Counted from the stretch's first letter, positions 1 to 9,239 are shown. The stretch: DNA of 39,839 bases from Gammaproteobacteria bacterium (GCA_011375345.1 DRLM01000135.1:1-39839), one strand, 5' to 3'. Notes: generated from the letters alone by a model not told the origin. Made by a program: numbers and translations.

Positions 1-208
1 GGCCGCCTCCTATGCGATTCCTGTTCGTCGGGCCAGTGCTTTGCCTTCAGCTTCCTTCAGATCCCACCTCGCGATGGGCACCTTTGCCGTTCGGCTAACC
101 GTTCCCCTTGCCGGGCCGGTAGGGGACTTCCACCCCCAAGTCATCCCCTCGCCACCACAGCTCGGGAAATAGCGCCAGTCACGGCGCTACGCGCCATGCC
201 TGGCGCAC
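1..208 (-). mobile_element. Group II intron, 5' end (domain I), truncated by window edge
   Basis: Read on the minus strand, the stretch begins at 208 with GTGCGCC, the group II intron 5' consensus (GUGYG). It continues with domain I features I recognise from bacterial group II introns: a GC-rich first hairpin, a block containing GGTGGAAGTCCCCTACCGG, then GCGAGGTGGGATCTGAAGGA and GACGAACAGGAATCGCATA. The rest of the ribozyme and any intron-encoded reverse transcriptase would lie outside the window, before position 1. The intron starts two bases after the T-tract of the terminator at 211-243. Insertion just behind an intrinsic terminator is typical of class IIC introns. The class is inferred, because domains V and VI are not visible. 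Confidence 0.8.
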
Positions 209-210
209 CG

Positions 211-243
211 AAAAAAAAGCCATGCCGGCGATGCCGGCATGGC
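211..243 (-). terminator. Intrinsic terminator of the PEP-CTERM gene
   Basis: A perfect 11-bp stem (arms 219-229 and 233-243, three-base loop) is followed on the minus strand by eight T residues (211-218). It lies 24 bases past the stop codon of the PEP-CTERM gene at 268. The group II intron begins directly behind the T-tract. Confidence 0.9.
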
Positions 244-267
244 CCTATGGTCGCACAAACCGCGCGC

Positions 268-1788
268 TCAGCAAACGCGCCGGCGGCGGGCGTAGCCCCA
301 GCCCAGCAAACCACCCATGAGCAGCAAGGCGGTGCCCGGTTCAGGGACGGTGCTGCTGCTGACGATGGGCGTCTGGGTGACACCGAAGGTCCCACCACTG
401 ACAAAGGTCACGCCGGTAATGAAGGCCAAAGGATCGCTGGGATCCAGCCCCGGGGGCTCGATCCCGGTGACTTTGAACTTGCTCACCCCCGAGGCGTAGC
501 TCGCCAGGAAATCGTAGGTGACCCCGGCGGCGACGACGCCCAGCGAATCATAGCTGCTGCCGTTCCAGGCAAAGAGATTATACTTGTTGTCATCACCGGT
601 TTTGGGGGGATAGAGCGTGGGCAGCACCACCGTCGCGAAGTTCGGCCCGGCGGTTTCATAAATATAGCCGGTGGCCACGGGCGGGTCGATGAAAATGGGC
701 TGGGTGGGGTCGATACCCACGCCGGTGTCACCCACGGTGACCACAAAATCAAAACCGTCACTGGGATCATCACCGGGGATGGGCAACAAAGGATCGTCCG
801 AGGTGAAACCGGCGCCCCCGGGACCGCCCAGGACCAGCCCCTCCAGGTTGGCGGCGAACAGGCCGCTGTCGAGCACCCGATCACCGGTGTCGGAGATGGC
901 CAGCTTGATGGAGTGCACATCCAGATCGGGATCCAGCATACCGATCAGACGCAGGCGGCGGCTCATGCCGTCGTATTCGATGGCCAAGGGCGCGGTGCCG
1001 TCCTGGAGGTTGTTGTCGAAGAAATTGCCACCACCGACAGAGGCGCTGGTGACGGTGAGCAGATTGCCGTCAGCGAAACCGGCATAATTGACCTCGTCCA
1101 CGAACACGGCAGCGATATCCGGAAAGGCATCCACGAATTCCGGATACTCCTCGGAGCCGAACATGAAATCCAGCCCCACGGCGTTGATGGCGGGGTTGTC
1201 AGTGATGAAGTCAAAGGCCAGAACCGTGGCATCCCGGGTGGTCTCGGAAATGTCGCGGGCGGCCAGCAGCTCATCCAAGCCCGCATCACCCGTCCCGCTG
1301 GCCAGGCCGGAAAAGCCGGTTTCCGTGTTCGCCAGGGGCGGGGCGGCAAAGCCGGAGGTCAGCAGGATACCGCCCGGAAGGGAAAAGTCAGCGCCATCAA
1401 TGGTGCCGAAATCCACGCCACCGTCCGGCAGAAGCGCGGCCGAACCGTAGCTCGAACCACCAAGCGGATTGATAGAAAATCCCTCGACAAAAAAGCCCCC
1501 ATCGTCGTCGAAATTCGGAAATACCGTGCCGTCAAAATTCCCCTGATACTGGGCACTGCCCGGCACCACCGACAGGCCACCCCCAGGGGTGACCAGGGCA
1601 TCGGCCAGTTCCGCCCCCGTGCCGCTGAAGCCGTTAAAATCGGTGTAGAGTCCAAACGGCCCCGGCCCTGGTGCAGGACCCTCCCCGCCAATCACGGCGA
1701 TGGCCTGGGCCGGACCGGCCGCCACAGCGCCCGCCACGGCGGCGGCGCACAGGGCTAGGTGAATCCTGCTGCACATTTTTGTTTTCAT
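268..1788 (-). CDS. PEP-CTERM sorted secreted protein with choice-of-anchor L domain
   Basis: A 506-residue exported protein. Residues 1-29 form a Sec signal peptide ending at an Ala-X-Ala type site (GPAQA). The middle of the protein carries the choice-of-anchor L pattern: a PGGILLTSG segment, then FGSEEYPEF at about 210-218 with flanking Asp/Asn-rich loops. The last 26 residues are a PEP-CTERM tail: VPEPG, a hydrophobic helix, then the basic cluster RRRR. Such tails are recognised by exosortase in exopolysaccharide-linked sorting systems; no exosortase is present here. The ATG at 1788 was chosen because the signal peptide starts there. The longer frame to 1917 adds residues that do not look secretory and would run past the promoter at 1829-1844. 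The ligand or matrix role is unknown. Confidence 0.88.
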   Translation of the reverse strand: MKTKMCSRIHLALCAAAVAGAVAAGPAQAIAVIGGEGPAPGPGPFGLYTDFNGFSGTGAELADALVTPGGGLSVVPGSAQYQGNFDGTVFPNFDDDGGFFVEGFSINPLGGSSYGSAALLPDGGVDFGTIDGADFSLPGGILLTSGFAAPPLANTETGFSGLASGTGDAGLDELLAARDISETTRDATVLAFDFITDNPAINAVGLDFMFGSEEYPEFVDAFPDIAAVFVDEVNYAGFADGNLLTVTSASVGGGNFFDNNLQDGTAPLAIEYDGMSRRLRLIGMLDPDLDVHSIKLAISDTGDRVLDSGLFAANLEGLVLGGPGGAGFTSDDPLLPIPGDDPSDGFDFVVTVGDTGVGIDPTQPIFIDPPVATGYIYETAGPNFATVVLPTLYPPKTGDDNKYNLFAWNGSSYDSLGVVAAGVTYDFLASYASGVSKFKVTGIEPPGLDPSDPLAFITGVTFVSGGTFGVTQTPIVSSSTVPEPGTALLLMGGLLGWGYARRRRVC

Positions 1789-1828
1789 GATCGTGTACCA
1801 CGTTCTCTGATAAACCTGGAAATTTATC

Positions 1829-1844
1829 GGCAAAATACGAACCA
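1829..1844 (-). promoter_or_regulatory. Sigma-54 (-24/-12) promoter of the PEP-CTERM gene
   Basis: The minus strand reads TGGTTCG, four bases, TTGC. This is GG-N10-GC with good agreement to the RpoN consensus TGGCACG-N4-TTGC. The expected transcription start is near 1818, giving a leader of about 30 nt. A second site of the same type precedes the other PEP-CTERM gene of the window. RpoN with the PrsK/PrsR pair has been linked to PEP-CTERM gene expression in other bacteria. Confidence 0.65.
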
Positions 1845-1845
1845 G

Positions 1846-1864
1846 ATTCAATAACACATTGAAT
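1846..1864. repeat. Perfect 7-bp inverted repeat next to the -24 element
   Basis: ATTCAAT and ATTGAAT are separated by AACAC. The repeat sits immediately upstream of the -24 box of the sigma-54-type promoter, at about -28 to -46. That is closer than most enhancer sites, so it could be an operator or an architectural site. No binding protein can be named. Confidence 0.5.
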
Positions 1865-2008
1865 TTACTTGGATCGCCCCCCCCTCGCTCAGCAGGCCTT
1901 GTAAAGGACGTCGACACCTGCCCCCCATCGCCCCGGCGGCTTGCCTCCCACCCCCAAAGCGCTTACCCTGTGCCCCGGTTGGCTATGTGGTGAAAAGAGG
2001 GACAAACC

Positions 2009-2671
2009 GTGACGGCAATGAACATGGCTGTGGCTCGCCATAACATGATTGAACAGCAAATCCGCCCCTGGGAAGTGCTGGACGAACGGGTGCTGAACCT
2101 TATCGAACAAACCCCGCGGGAGGACTTCGTGCCGGAGGGTTTCACGGGCCTGGCCTATGCCGATGTGGAAATCCCCCTGGGGGAAGGCCAGGCCATGATG
2201 GCGCCCAGGGTGGAGGCGCGCCTGCTCCAGGCGCTGGCCGTCAAACCCACCGACACCGTGCTGGAAGTGGGCACCGGCAGCGGCTATGTGACAGCCCTGC
2301 TGGCCAAGTCCGCCGCCCGGGTCCACAGCGTGGATATCATTCCCGGATTTACCGCACTGGCAAAAACCCGTCTGGCTGCGGTGGGCCTGGGCAATGTCAC
2401 CCTGGAAACCGGCGACGCGGCGGCGGGCTGGCCGGAGCACGGCCCCTACGACGTGATCGCGGTCACCGGCTCCCTGCCCATGGGCGATAAAAATTTCCGC
2501 AAGCTGCTGAAATCCGGCGGCCGCCTGTTTGCCGTCACGGGAACGGCGCCGGTCATGGAGGCCTCCCTGGTCACCCGGCTGGGTGAGAACCAATTCGTGG
2601 AAGAAGCCCTGTTTGAAACGGTGCTCGCGCCGCTCATCAATGCGCCCGCGCCCAGACGCTTTGATTTTTGA
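2009..2671 (+). CDS. Protein-L-isoaspartate O-methyltransferase family protein
   Basis: A 220-residue class I SAM-dependent methyltransferase of the Pcm family. SAM motif I (VLEVGTGSGYV) is at 84-94. The N-terminal RHNMIEQQIRPW and the REDFVPE segment are typical of the family. Pcm enzymes methylate isoaspartyl residues in damaged proteins. In classical Pcm the segment before motif I reads roughly GQTISQP; here it is GQAMMAPR, so the conserved Ser/Thr is absent and repair activity is uncertain. The GTG start is supported by AGAGGG seven bases upstream; the next ATG (2018) is too far from it. The pairing with a rhodanese gene and tolC is common in related gammaproteobacteria. Confidence 0.85.
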   Translation: MTAMNMAVARHNMIEQQIRPWEVLDERVLNLIEQTPREDFVPEGFTGLAYADVEIPLGEGQAMMAPRVEARLLQALAVKPTDTVLEVGTGSGYVTALLAKSAARVHSVDIIPGFTALAKTRLAAVGLGNVTLETGDAAAGWPEHGPYDVIAVTGSLPMGDKNFRKLLKSGGRLFAVTGTAPVMEASLVTRLGENQFVEEALFETVLAPLINAPAPRRFDF

Positions 2672-2681
2672 ACATTCATGC

Positions 2682-2704
2682 AAACGCCGGCGACGGGCGT
2701 TTTT
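2682..2704 (+). terminator. Terminator-like hairpin between pcm-like and rhodanese genes
   Basis: AAACGCC (2682-2688) pairs with GGCGTTT (2696-2702) over a 7-base loop and runs into five T residues. It lies 10 bases past the methyltransferase stop and just before the rhodanese ATG at 2708. It probably ends or attenuates the upstream transcript. Confidence 0.55.
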
Positions 2705-2707
2705 ACG

Positions 2708-3028
2708 ATGCTGGAAATCACCCCGACCGAACTCAAAGAATACCTGGACATCGCGCCATCCCCGCCCTTGCTGCTGGACGTGCGGGAACCCCGGGAGTGG
2801 GACATCTGCCACATCGAAGGGTCTGAACACATTCCCATGGGCCGCATTCCCGAGGCCTGGCCCGGCCTGGACCCGGAGCGGGAGACCGTGGTGATCTGCC
2901 ACCACGGCCTGCGCAGCGCCCAGGTGGCGGCCTATTTGCAGCAAATGGGTTTCAAAAAAGTGCTCAACCTGAGCGGCGGGGTGGATGCCTGGGCGCGGGA
3001 GGTCGATCCTGCCATGGCCACCTACTAA
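2708..3028 (+). CDS. Rhodanese-like domain protein
   Basis: A single-domain rhodanese of 106 residues. LLLDVREPREWDICHIEG is the CH2A-type motif. The active-site loop CHHGLRS begins at Cys64, the expected persulfide-carrying residue, and NLSGGVDAWA closes the fold. Such small rhodaneses move sulfane sulfur or sense persulfide; the partner is unknown. An in-frame ATG at 2678 would add ten residues, but the reading would then cross the terminator-like hairpin and has no ribosome site, so 2708 is preferred. The stop lies 11 bases before the ATG chosen for tolC, so these two genes are probably co-transcribed. Confidence 0.88.
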   Translation: MLEITPTELKEYLDIAPSPPLLLDVREPREWDICHIEGSEHIPMGRIPEAWPGLDPERETVVICHHGLRSAQVAAYLQQMGFKKVLNLSGGVDAWAREVDPAMATY

Positions 3029-3039
3029 ACTTGAAAGCG

Positions 3040-4377
3040 ATGCGTTACTTCAGCCCTATCGCCGGCGCGGCCCTGCTGCTGCTTGGCAGCGCCGGCCAGG
3101 CCGATGACCTGCTTCACGCCTACCGCCTGGCAGTGGACAGTGACCCGCAACTGCACCAGGCCCTGGAAGCCGCCCGCGCGGTGAGTGAAAGCAGCCGCCA
3201 GGCGCGGGCCCGGCTCCTGCCCCAGGCCGGCTTTGACGCCAGCATCAACCGCACGCGCTCTCAGACCCTGTCCAGCGGCACGCCGTTTTTTTCTGAAAGC
3301 ACGTATTATTTCACCACCCGCAACTACTCCCTGAGCCTGAGCCAGGCCGTGTACCGGCGCGATTATTTCACCTTGCGCGACCAGGCCGACGCCCAGGCGG
3401 CCCAGGCCGAGGCGGAGCTGGATGCCGCCCGCCAGGCGCTGATCGTACGGGTGGCCGAACGGTATTTCAGCGTCCTGGGCGCCCGCGACAATCTGGAATT
3501 CGCCCGCACCGACAAAGACGCCATCGCCCGTCAATTGGACCAGACCCGCAGCCGCTTTGAGGTGGGCCTGATCGCCATCACCGACGTGCACGAGGCCCAG
3601 GCCGCTTACGACCTGGCCGTGGCCCAGGAAATCGCCGCGGAAAACCAGCTGGCGGTGGCACGGGAGGCCTTGCGGGAAGTCACCGGCGAGCCGGTCACCG
3701 ACCTGAAGGCCCCGGGTCCCGCCATGGCCCTGCCCTCCCCGGACCCCCTGGACGTGGCAGCCTGGATTGCCGATGCCCTGGAACACAATCCCCAACTGGC
3801 GGCCAGCCGTTTTGCCGTGGAAGCCGCGCGGGAAGCCATGGAAGTGAGCCGGTCCGCGCGCTTTCCCCAAGTGGATGCCGTGGCCAGCATGGGCTACACC
3901 GATTCCGGCGGCAGCCGCTTCGGCGGCGGCAGCGAGTCCACCGATGCCGTTATCGGCCTGCAGCTCAGCGTACCCCTGTACCGGGGCGGGGGGATCCAGT
4001 CCGCCGTGCGCGAGGCCGGTCACCGGCTGAACCAGGCCAAAGAGGCCGCCGAACAACAACGCCGCGCCACCGAACGCCAGACCCGCGACGCCTACCTCTC
4101 CGTGCTCTCCAGCATCAGCCGGGTAAAGGCGCTGAAACAAGCCACCGTATCCGGAAGAAGCGCCCTGGCCGCCACCGAGGCCGGCTTTGAAGTGGGCACC
4201 CGCACCATCGTCGATGTCCTTCAGGCCCAGCGTAAGCTTTACGGCGCCCAGCGCGACTACGCCCGCGCCCGTTACGATTTCCTGCTCAACACCCTGCGCC
4301 TGAAACAGGCCACCGGCCTGCTCGCTGAAAACGACGTCGCCCAGATCAACGCCATGCTGGAAGCGCCGCCGGACTAG
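3040..4377 (+). CDS. tolC: TolC family outer-membrane channel protein
   Basis: A 445-residue TolC-type protein with an N-terminal signal peptide (to about QA-DDLL). It has two repeats of the outer-membrane efflux protein domain: DLLHAYRLAVDSDPQL at the start and IADALEHNPQLAASR in the middle. Long Ala/Gln/Arg-rich helical segments correspond to the alpha-barrel, and FEVGTRTIVDVLQAQRKL is the characteristic C-terminal block. TolC trimers are the outer-membrane duct for type I secretion and RND or MFS efflux. The ATG at 3040 gives the shorter signal peptide; a TTG at 3031 is an alternative. The gene overlaps the convergent ELM1-like gene by four bases. Confidence 0.93.
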   Translation: MRYFSPIAGAALLLLGSAGQADDLLHAYRLAVDSDPQLHQALEAARAVSESSRQARARLLPQAGFDASINRTRSQTLSSGTPFFSESTYYFTTRNYSLSLSQAVYRRDYFTLRDQADAQAAQAEAELDAARQALIVRVAERYFSVLGARDNLEFARTDKDAIARQLDQTRSRFEVGLIAITDVHEAQAAYDLAVAQEIAAENQLAVAREALREVTGEPVTDLKAPGPAMALPSPDPLDVAAWIADALEHNPQLAASRFAVEAAREAMEVSRSARFPQVDAVASMGYTDSGGSRFGGGSESTDAVIGLQLSVPLYRGGGIQSAVREAGHRLNQAKEAAEQQRRATERQTRDAYLSVLSSISRVKALKQATVSGRSALAATEAGFEVGTRTIVDVLQAQRKLYGAQRDYARARYDFLLNTLRLKQATGLLAENDVAQINAMLEAPPD

Positions 4378-5351
4378 GGCAGCACCATCGCCCGCACCCG
4401 TGCTGCGATCTCCTCCGCTGCATTCAAAGGCGGACAAGTCCAATCCTCAAATGCCCCCCTCAAGGGCCTGGCGTAGCCGCCCGCATAGAGGGCCTGGTGC
4501 AAGCGCTGATGCTTGGGCGCCGTCTTTGCCGGCGGCGCGAAGATGTACACCGGCCGGCCGGTGGCGCAGGCTTCGGAACACATGGAGGTGGAATCACCGG
4601 TGACGATCACCCCATCGCACAAGCCGAGAAAAGCGAAATACGGGTTATCCCCTTCCCGCGACCAGATGTGCAAATAGGCGGGCGCATCAATCGCCCCGAG
4701 CAGCGCGTTGCGGGCCACCACCCCGGTGCGGCGGCTGGTGGTGATGAGCAGACTCCCGCCGGCGCTGCGGGCCAGTTCGGAAGCCCGCCGTCCCAAGTCT
4801 CCCGCCACCGAGGCATCAAAGCCTTTGTCCCTGGCCGCGCCACCCACCAACATGGCGATGCGCGGCCGGGGCAGATCGGCGAAACAGTCGCGCCACTTCT
4901 CCCCCTCCGCACTGATCCGTGCCCGCGTCACCCGGTGGGGCGCTCCCAGTGTGCGCATCACATTGACCTGCGCCGGCACCTCATCGTGCTCCGGCACCGC
5001 CACCAGATCCAAATCCCCCAGCGGCGGCCCCGGCCACATGATCTGCACGAGAAAGGTCCGAGCGCCGCTTTGCTTCTTGATGTAACGCGCCACCGGCACC
5101 GTGCGCCGCCCCGCCGCGATCACCACCCGCGGCCAGGGCGGTGCCAGGGCGGCGCGGCTGTCCCCCGCCACCCCCAGCAAGGACGCCCCCCGCACCAGAT
5201 TGGGCCACCCCCCGCAGCGGTCATAGGCCAGCGGCTTGATCGCGAAAGGAGCCCCCAAGGCCTCCGCCACCCCCACCGCCTGGTTCACATTGCCGGTACG
5301 GTCGTCAGCCAGGACCCACACGGCACCAACATCTTGTTCAGCATCATCCAT
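4374..5351 (-). CDS. ELM1/GtrOC1 family protein (putative nucleotide-sugar glycosyltransferase-like)
   Basis: A 325-residue cytosolic protein of the bacterial family related to plant mitochondrial fission protein ELM1. Recognisable segments are WVLADDRTGNVNQAVGVAEAL at the N-terminus (a variant of the D-x-R-x-G-N-x-x-Q motif), RVVIAAGRRTVPVARYIK, a central IAMLVGG, and VTGDSTSMCSEACATGRPVYIF near the C-terminus, which looks like a GT-B nucleotide-sugar site. Its biochemical role is not established. Its position behind waaA, hldD and hldE suggests an envelope-glycan job. The ATG at 5351 has GGAAG eight bases upstream; the longer frame to 5390 has no such site. Confidence 0.75.
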   Translation of the reverse strand: MDDAEQDVGAVWVLADDRTGNVNQAVGVAEALGAPFAIKPLAYDRCGGWPNLVRGASLLGVAGDSRAALAPPWPRVVIAAGRRTVPVARYIKKQSGARTFLVQIMWPGPPLGDLDLVAVPEHDEVPAQVNVMRTLGAPHRVTRARISAEGEKWRDCFADLPRPRIAMLVGGAARDKGFDASVAGDLGRRASELARSAGGSLLITTSRRTGVVARNALLGAIDAPAYLHIWSREGDNPYFAFLGLCDGVIVTGDSTSMCSEACATGRPVYIFAPPAKTAPKHQRLHQALYAGGYARPLRGAFEDWTCPPLNAAEEIAARVRAMVLP

Positions 5352-5388
5352 CGTCAGCTTCCAAGTAAGTAAGGGACGAAACAGCTCC

Positions 5389-5408
5389 AAAAAGGGGTCA
5401 GACCCCTT
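5389..5408 (-). terminator. Palindrome with T-tract downstream of waaA
   Basis: AAGGGGTC (5392-5399), one base, GACCCCTT (5401-5408). On the minus strand it is followed by five T residues, so it can act as an intrinsic terminator between waaA and the ELM1-like gene. The same GGGGTCAGACCCC core is known as a dispersed palindrome in many proteobacteria, so it could instead be a REP-type element. Confidence 0.5.
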
Positions 5409-5511
5409 AAACGCAACGCTTGCGCTTGAATTCCAAAATGGAAATCCCTCTCGTCTCCCTTTTCAACAGAAGAAGGATGTAGCGGTACGGCATCACCAGA
5501 CCAATAGCCCC

Positions 5512-6780
5512 TTACCCCCGCCAAGCCCCCACCAAAAACGCTTCCACAATATCCTGCACCCGTCTCAAGGCCCCGCGGTTGTTGGCCACCCATGCCGCCC
5601 CCCTGGCACCGGCGCTGCGACGGGCATCGGGATCAACGAGGAAGGTGTGCACGGCCCCGGCAAGTTCCCCGGCATCCATCACCCGCACGGCCGCGCCGGC
5701 CGCAATCAGGGCGTCGCTGATGGCGGCGAAGTTGAAAATGTGGGGCCCGACGACGACGGGCACGCCCAGGGCTGCGGGTTCGAGCACGTTGTGGCCGCCG
5801 GTGGGGACGAGGCTGCCGCCGACGAAGGCGACATCGGAAGCCGCGTACATCATGGGCAGTTCGCCCATGGTATCGCCCAGAAAAACCTGGGTGCCCCGCT
5901 CGCAGGCGCGCCATTCGGTGCGGCGCACGACGGGGCAGCCGCGCCGGGCACAAAGTTCGGCAACGGCATCGAAACGTTCGGGGTGACGGGGGACGAGCAC
6001 CAGCAGGGCCTCGGGAAGACGCCGGCGCACCCGGGCGTGGGCCTCCAATATTGGTTCATCTTCGCCCGCGTGGGTGCTGGCGGCAATCCACACGGGCCGC
6101 GCTTCGCCCCACATGCGGCGCAGGATGCCGGCTTGGGTTTTGGTGCCGGGCTGAAAAGATAAATCGTATTTGATGTTGCCGCTGACCCGCACCCGCTCGG
6201 GCTCGGCGCCCAAAGACAAAAAGCGCCCGGCATCGGCCTGACCTTGGGCGATGATAACGGAAAGATCCCGCACCACCTCCCGCGCCAAGCCGCCCAGACG
6301 GCGATAGCCTGCGGCGGAGCGCTCGGACAGGCGGCCGTTGGCCAGCACCAGCGGCACCTCGGCACGGCGGCAGGCGCGAAACAGATTGGGCCACAGCTCT
6401 GTTTCCATGATAACGCCCAGGCGCGGCCGGATCCTTTTCAGAAAACGGGCCACTGCGCCGGGCAAATCATAGGGAAGATAACAATGGGCCACCCGCCCGC
6501 CGAACAGGGACCGCACCCGCTCGGAGCCGGTGGGCGTGGTGGTGGTGACCAATACCGCTTCGCCGCGCGCCAACAGCCATTCAATTAAAGGCGCGGCGGC
6601 CTGCACTTCACCCACGGATACGGCGTGCAGCCAGACGCACGGCTGGTCCCGCACCGGCACCCACCCGAAACGTTCGCCCCAACGCCGCCGGTAATCCGGG
6701 GCGCGGCGGCTGCGCCACAGCAGGCGCAGGACAACGCAGGGGGTGATGAGATACAAAAGGCCGGAATAGAGGTGGCGCAT
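5512..6780 (-). CDS. waaA: 3-deoxy-D-manno-octulosonic acid (Kdo) transferase
   Basis: A 422-residue GT30 enzyme that adds Kdo from CMP-Kdo to lipid IVA at the inner face of the inner membrane. An N-terminal membrane anchor (HLYSGLLYLITPCVVLRLLW) precedes the RWGERFG block. WLHAVSVGEVQAA contains the catalytic Glu of the family, and TTTTPTGSERV follows. METELWPN and the C-terminal GGSLVPTGGHNVLEPAA form the nucleotide-sugar part of the GT-B fold. Length matches the family. The ATG at 6780 overlaps the hldD stop (TGATG), indicating translational coupling. A GTG one codon earlier is possible. Confidence 0.95.
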   Translation of the reverse strand: MRHLYSGLLYLITPCVVLRLLWRSRRAPDYRRRWGERFGWVPVRDQPCVWLHAVSVGEVQAAAPLIEWLLARGEAVLVTTTTPTGSERVRSLFGGRVAHCYLPYDLPGAVARFLKRIRPRLGVIMETELWPNLFRACRRAEVPLVLANGRLSERSAAGYRRLGGLAREVVRDLSVIIAQGQADAGRFLSLGAEPERVRVSGNIKYDLSFQPGTKTQAGILRRMWGEARPVWIAASTHAGEDEPILEAHARVRRRLPEALLVLVPRHPERFDAVAELCARRGCPVVRRTEWRACERGTQVFLGDTMGELPMMYAASDVAFVGGSLVPTGGHNVLEPAALGVPVVVGPHIFNFAAISDALIAAGAAVRVMDAGELAGAVHTFLVDPDARRSAGARGAAWVANNRGALRRVQDIVEAFLVGAWRG

Positions 6781-7730
6781 CACCGCGCGGCGCCGCTCAG
6801 CCAGTCCAGATAGCGCCGCACGCCCTCTTCCACGGTGGCAAAGCCGCCATCAAAACCAATGTCCCTGAGCGCGCTCATGTCGGCCTGAGTGTAGCTCTGA
6901 TAGCACCCCCGCAAATGCCCGGGAAAGGGGATGTATTCGATCCTGCCACGGCCGTGCCAGCGGATGACGGCGTGGGCCACGTCGTTGAAGGCCTGGGCGG
7001 CGCCGGTACCAAGGTTGAAAATGCCGGATTTGCCGCCGTGTTCCAAGAACCACAGGTTCACCGCCACCACGTCGTCCACATAAATGAAATCCCGCCGCTG
7101 CTCGCCGTCGGCGTAGCCGTCGCAGCCTTCGAACAGTTTCACGGTATCCCCTTGCAACAGTTGTTGATGAAGATGATAGGCCACGCTGGCCATGCTGCCT
7201 TTGTGTTGTTCGCGGGGGCCGTAGACGTTGAAATACCGCAGGCCGACGATTTGGCTGGCGGCGCCCGACCACAGGCGGCGCACGTATTCGTCGAACAGGA
7301 ACTTTGAATAACCGTAAACGTTCAGCGGCACCTCAAAGCGGCGCTCTTCTTTGAAGACAGGGCCGGCGCCATAGACCGCGGCGGAGGAGGCGTAAATAAA
7401 CGGCACCCCCCGTGCCAGGCAATAGTGCAGCAGTTGCTTGGAGTAGTCGTAATTGTTGCGCATCATGTAGCGCCCATCCCACTCGGTGGTGGTGGAACAC
7501 GCGCCCTGGTGGAACACGGCCTCCACCTCGCCAAAGCGGCGGCCACCTGCAATGGCCTGGTGGAAATCTTCCTTGTCCAGGTAATCGGCGATGTCGCAGT
7601 CGGCCAGGTTGTTAAACTTCTCGCCCCGGCTCAGATTGTCCACCACCAGAATGTCGCGCCGGCCGCGCCCGTTCAGCGCTTTGACCAGATTGGACCCGAT
7701 AAACCCGGCGCCACCGGTGATGATGATCAT
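6780..7730 (-). CDS. hldD: ADP-L-glycero-D-manno-heptose 6-epimerase
   Basis: A 316-residue extended short-chain dehydrogenase. The Rossmann motif GGAGFIGSN is at 6-14, the catalytic YGYSK follows the [11 protein letters not shown] segment, and the family block [21 protein letters not shown] is present. The enzyme converts ADP-D-glycero- to ADP-L-glycero-beta-D-manno-heptose, the donor for the LPS inner core. Its start overlaps the hldE stop as ATGA and its stop overlaps the waaA start, so the three genes form a tight operon. Confidence 0.97.
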   Translation of the reverse strand: MIIITGGAGFIGSNLVKALNGRGRRDILVVDNLSRGEKFNNLADCDIADYLDKEDFHQAIAGGRRFGEVEAVFHQGACSTTTEWDGRYMMRNNYDYSKQLLHYCLARGVPFIYASSAAVYGAGPVFKEERRFEVPLNVYGYSKFLFDEYVRRLWSGAASQIVGLRYFNVYGPREQHKGSMASVAYHLHQQLLQGDTVKLFEGCDGYADGEQRRDFIYVDDVVAVNLWFLEHGGKSGIFNLGTGAAQAFNDVAHAVIRWHGRGRIEYIPFPGHLRGCYQSYTQADMSALRDIGFDGGFATVEEGVRRYLDWLSGAAR

Positions 7731-9154
7731 GCCTGCTCCTTGATTTTTTCAATGATGCGGCTGGTGGAATGGCCGTCCACATAATCTAAGACAATCACTT
7801 TGCCACCGCGGCCGGTGACGCAGCCGTAGCCGGCAATGGCCTCCGGCCGGTAGTCACCGCCTTTCACCAGGTAATCCGGGCCAACGGCGCAGATCAGACG
7901 TTCCGGCGTGTCTTCGGAAAAGGGCACGACCCAGTCCACACTCTTGAGTGAGGCCAACATGGCCAGACGGTAATCCAGCGGATTGATGGGGCGGGACGGG
8001 CCTTTCAAACGGCGCACGGATGCGTCATCGTTTACCGCCACAATCAAACGGTCGCCCAGTTTGCGGGCCTGGTCCAGATAGGCCACGTGGCCGGGATGCA
8101 AAATGTCAAAACAGCCGTTGGTCATCACCACCGCGTCCCCGTGGGCACGGGCCTGGGCCGCGGCGGCGAGCAATTGGGCCTCGCTCAGCACGCCGCTTTC
8201 GCTCACGTGGCTGTCCCGCTGGGCGCGGCGCAGTTCAGGCACGCTCACCGTGGCCGTGCCCAGCTTGGCCACCACCACCCCGGCGGCCAGATTGGCCAGG
8301 GCCGTGGCCTGCTCCAGGGATTCGCCGCTGGCCAAAGCGGCGGCCAGGGTGGAGATGACCGTGTCACCGGCGCCGGTGACGTCGTACACCTCCTGGGCGC
8401 GGGTGGGCAGATGCAAGGGCGGGCGGCCCCCCTGCATCAAACTCATGCCCTGCTCGCCGCGGGTGACCAGCACGGCCCCCAAATTGTGGGCCTCCAGCAG
8501 GGCGCGGGCTTTGACCACCATGTCCTCTTCGCTGGGGCATTCGCCCGCCACGGCTTCGAACTCGGCCCAGTTGGGGGTGACCACGGTGGCACCGCGATAG
8601 CGGCTGAAATCCCGGCCCTTGGGGTCCACCAGCACGGGACGGCCCGCCCGGCGGGCGGCGGCAATCAACTCCGGTGCCGCAGCCAGCGTCCCTTTGCCGT
8701 AGTCGGACAAGAGCACCACTTGGCACTGGGGCAAACAGGCGCGGGCGTGCGCCAGCACCGCGGCGGCCGCCGCGGCGGGCAAGGCTTGTTCAAAATCCAA
8801 ACGAATGAGCTGTTGGTGACGGCTGATAACGCGCAGCTTGGTGATGGTGGGCGCGCCGCCCATCTTTTCAAAGCGGCAGTCCACCCCGGCGGCGGCCAAC
8901 TGGGCCTCCACCAAGGCGGCGGATTCATCGGCGCCGGTGACACCCACCAGCGTCACCCCGCCACCCAGGGCGGCCAGGTTCAACGCCACATTGCCCGCGC
9001 CGCCGGGCCGGTCTTCAGTTTCCCCCACCCGCACCACCGGCACCGGCGCCTCGGGCGATATGCGCGAGGCGCCGCCATGCCAATAGCGGTCCAGCATCAC
9101 GTCACCCACCACCAGCACGCGGGCGGCTTGGAAATCGGGGATGTGGATAGTCAT
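7727..9154 (-). CDS. hldE: Bifunctional heptose-7-phosphate kinase / heptose-1-phosphate adenylyltransferase
   Basis: A 475-residue fusion. The N-terminal PfkB-type kinase has [29 protein letters not shown] and the anion-hole motif [11 protein letters not shown]. The C-terminal cytidylyltransferase-like domain has [16 protein letters not shown] with the HxGH nucleotide site, and ends in [13 protein letters not shown]. It makes ADP-D-glycero-beta-D-manno-heptose from heptose 7-phosphate together with a GmhB phosphatase not seen here. The ATG at 9154 fits the usual start (MTIHIPDF). The upstream frame to 9220 adds an atypical Cys-rich extension. Confidence 0.96.
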   Translation of the reverse strand: MTIHIPDFQAARVLVVGDVMLDRYWHGGASRISPEAPVPVVRVGETEDRPGGAGNVALNLAALGGGVTLVGVTGADESAALVEAQLAAAGVDCRFEKMGGAPTITKLRVISRHQQLIRLDFEQALPAAAAAAVLAHARACLPQCQVVLLSDYGKGTLAAAPELIAAARRAGRPVLVDPKGRDFSRYRGATVVTPNWAEFEAVAGECPSEEDMVVKARALLEAHNLGAVLVTRGEQGMSLMQGGRPPLHLPTRAQEVYDVTGAGDTVISTLAAALASGESLEQATALANLAAGVVVAKLGTATVSVPELRRAQRDSHVSESGVLSEAQLLAAAAQARAHGDAVVMTNGCFDILHPGHVAYLDQARKLGDRLIVAVNDDASVRRLKGPSRPINPLDYRLAMLASLKSVDWVVPFSEDTPERLICAVGPDYLVKGGDYRPEAIAGYGCVTGRGGKVIVLDYVDGHSTSRIIEKIKEQA

Positions 9155-9239
9155 ATGGAACCGTTCAATCAGGCCAGTGCAGACAAAGCAAAATACAAAT
9201 GCCACGCGCAAGCCACACACTCACGCGCTCCGCGACCTC

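Noticed and set aside
196-1758. 520-codon plus-strand open frame opposite the PEP-CTERM gene
   Set aside because: It is a GC-rich shadow. The minus-strand frame has a signal peptide, a known domain, a PEP-CTERM tail, a promoter and a terminator; the plus-strand translation has none of these.
2678-2707. Upstream ATG for the rhodanese gene
   Set aside because: It has no ribosome site, and the added codons fall in the terminator-like hairpin.
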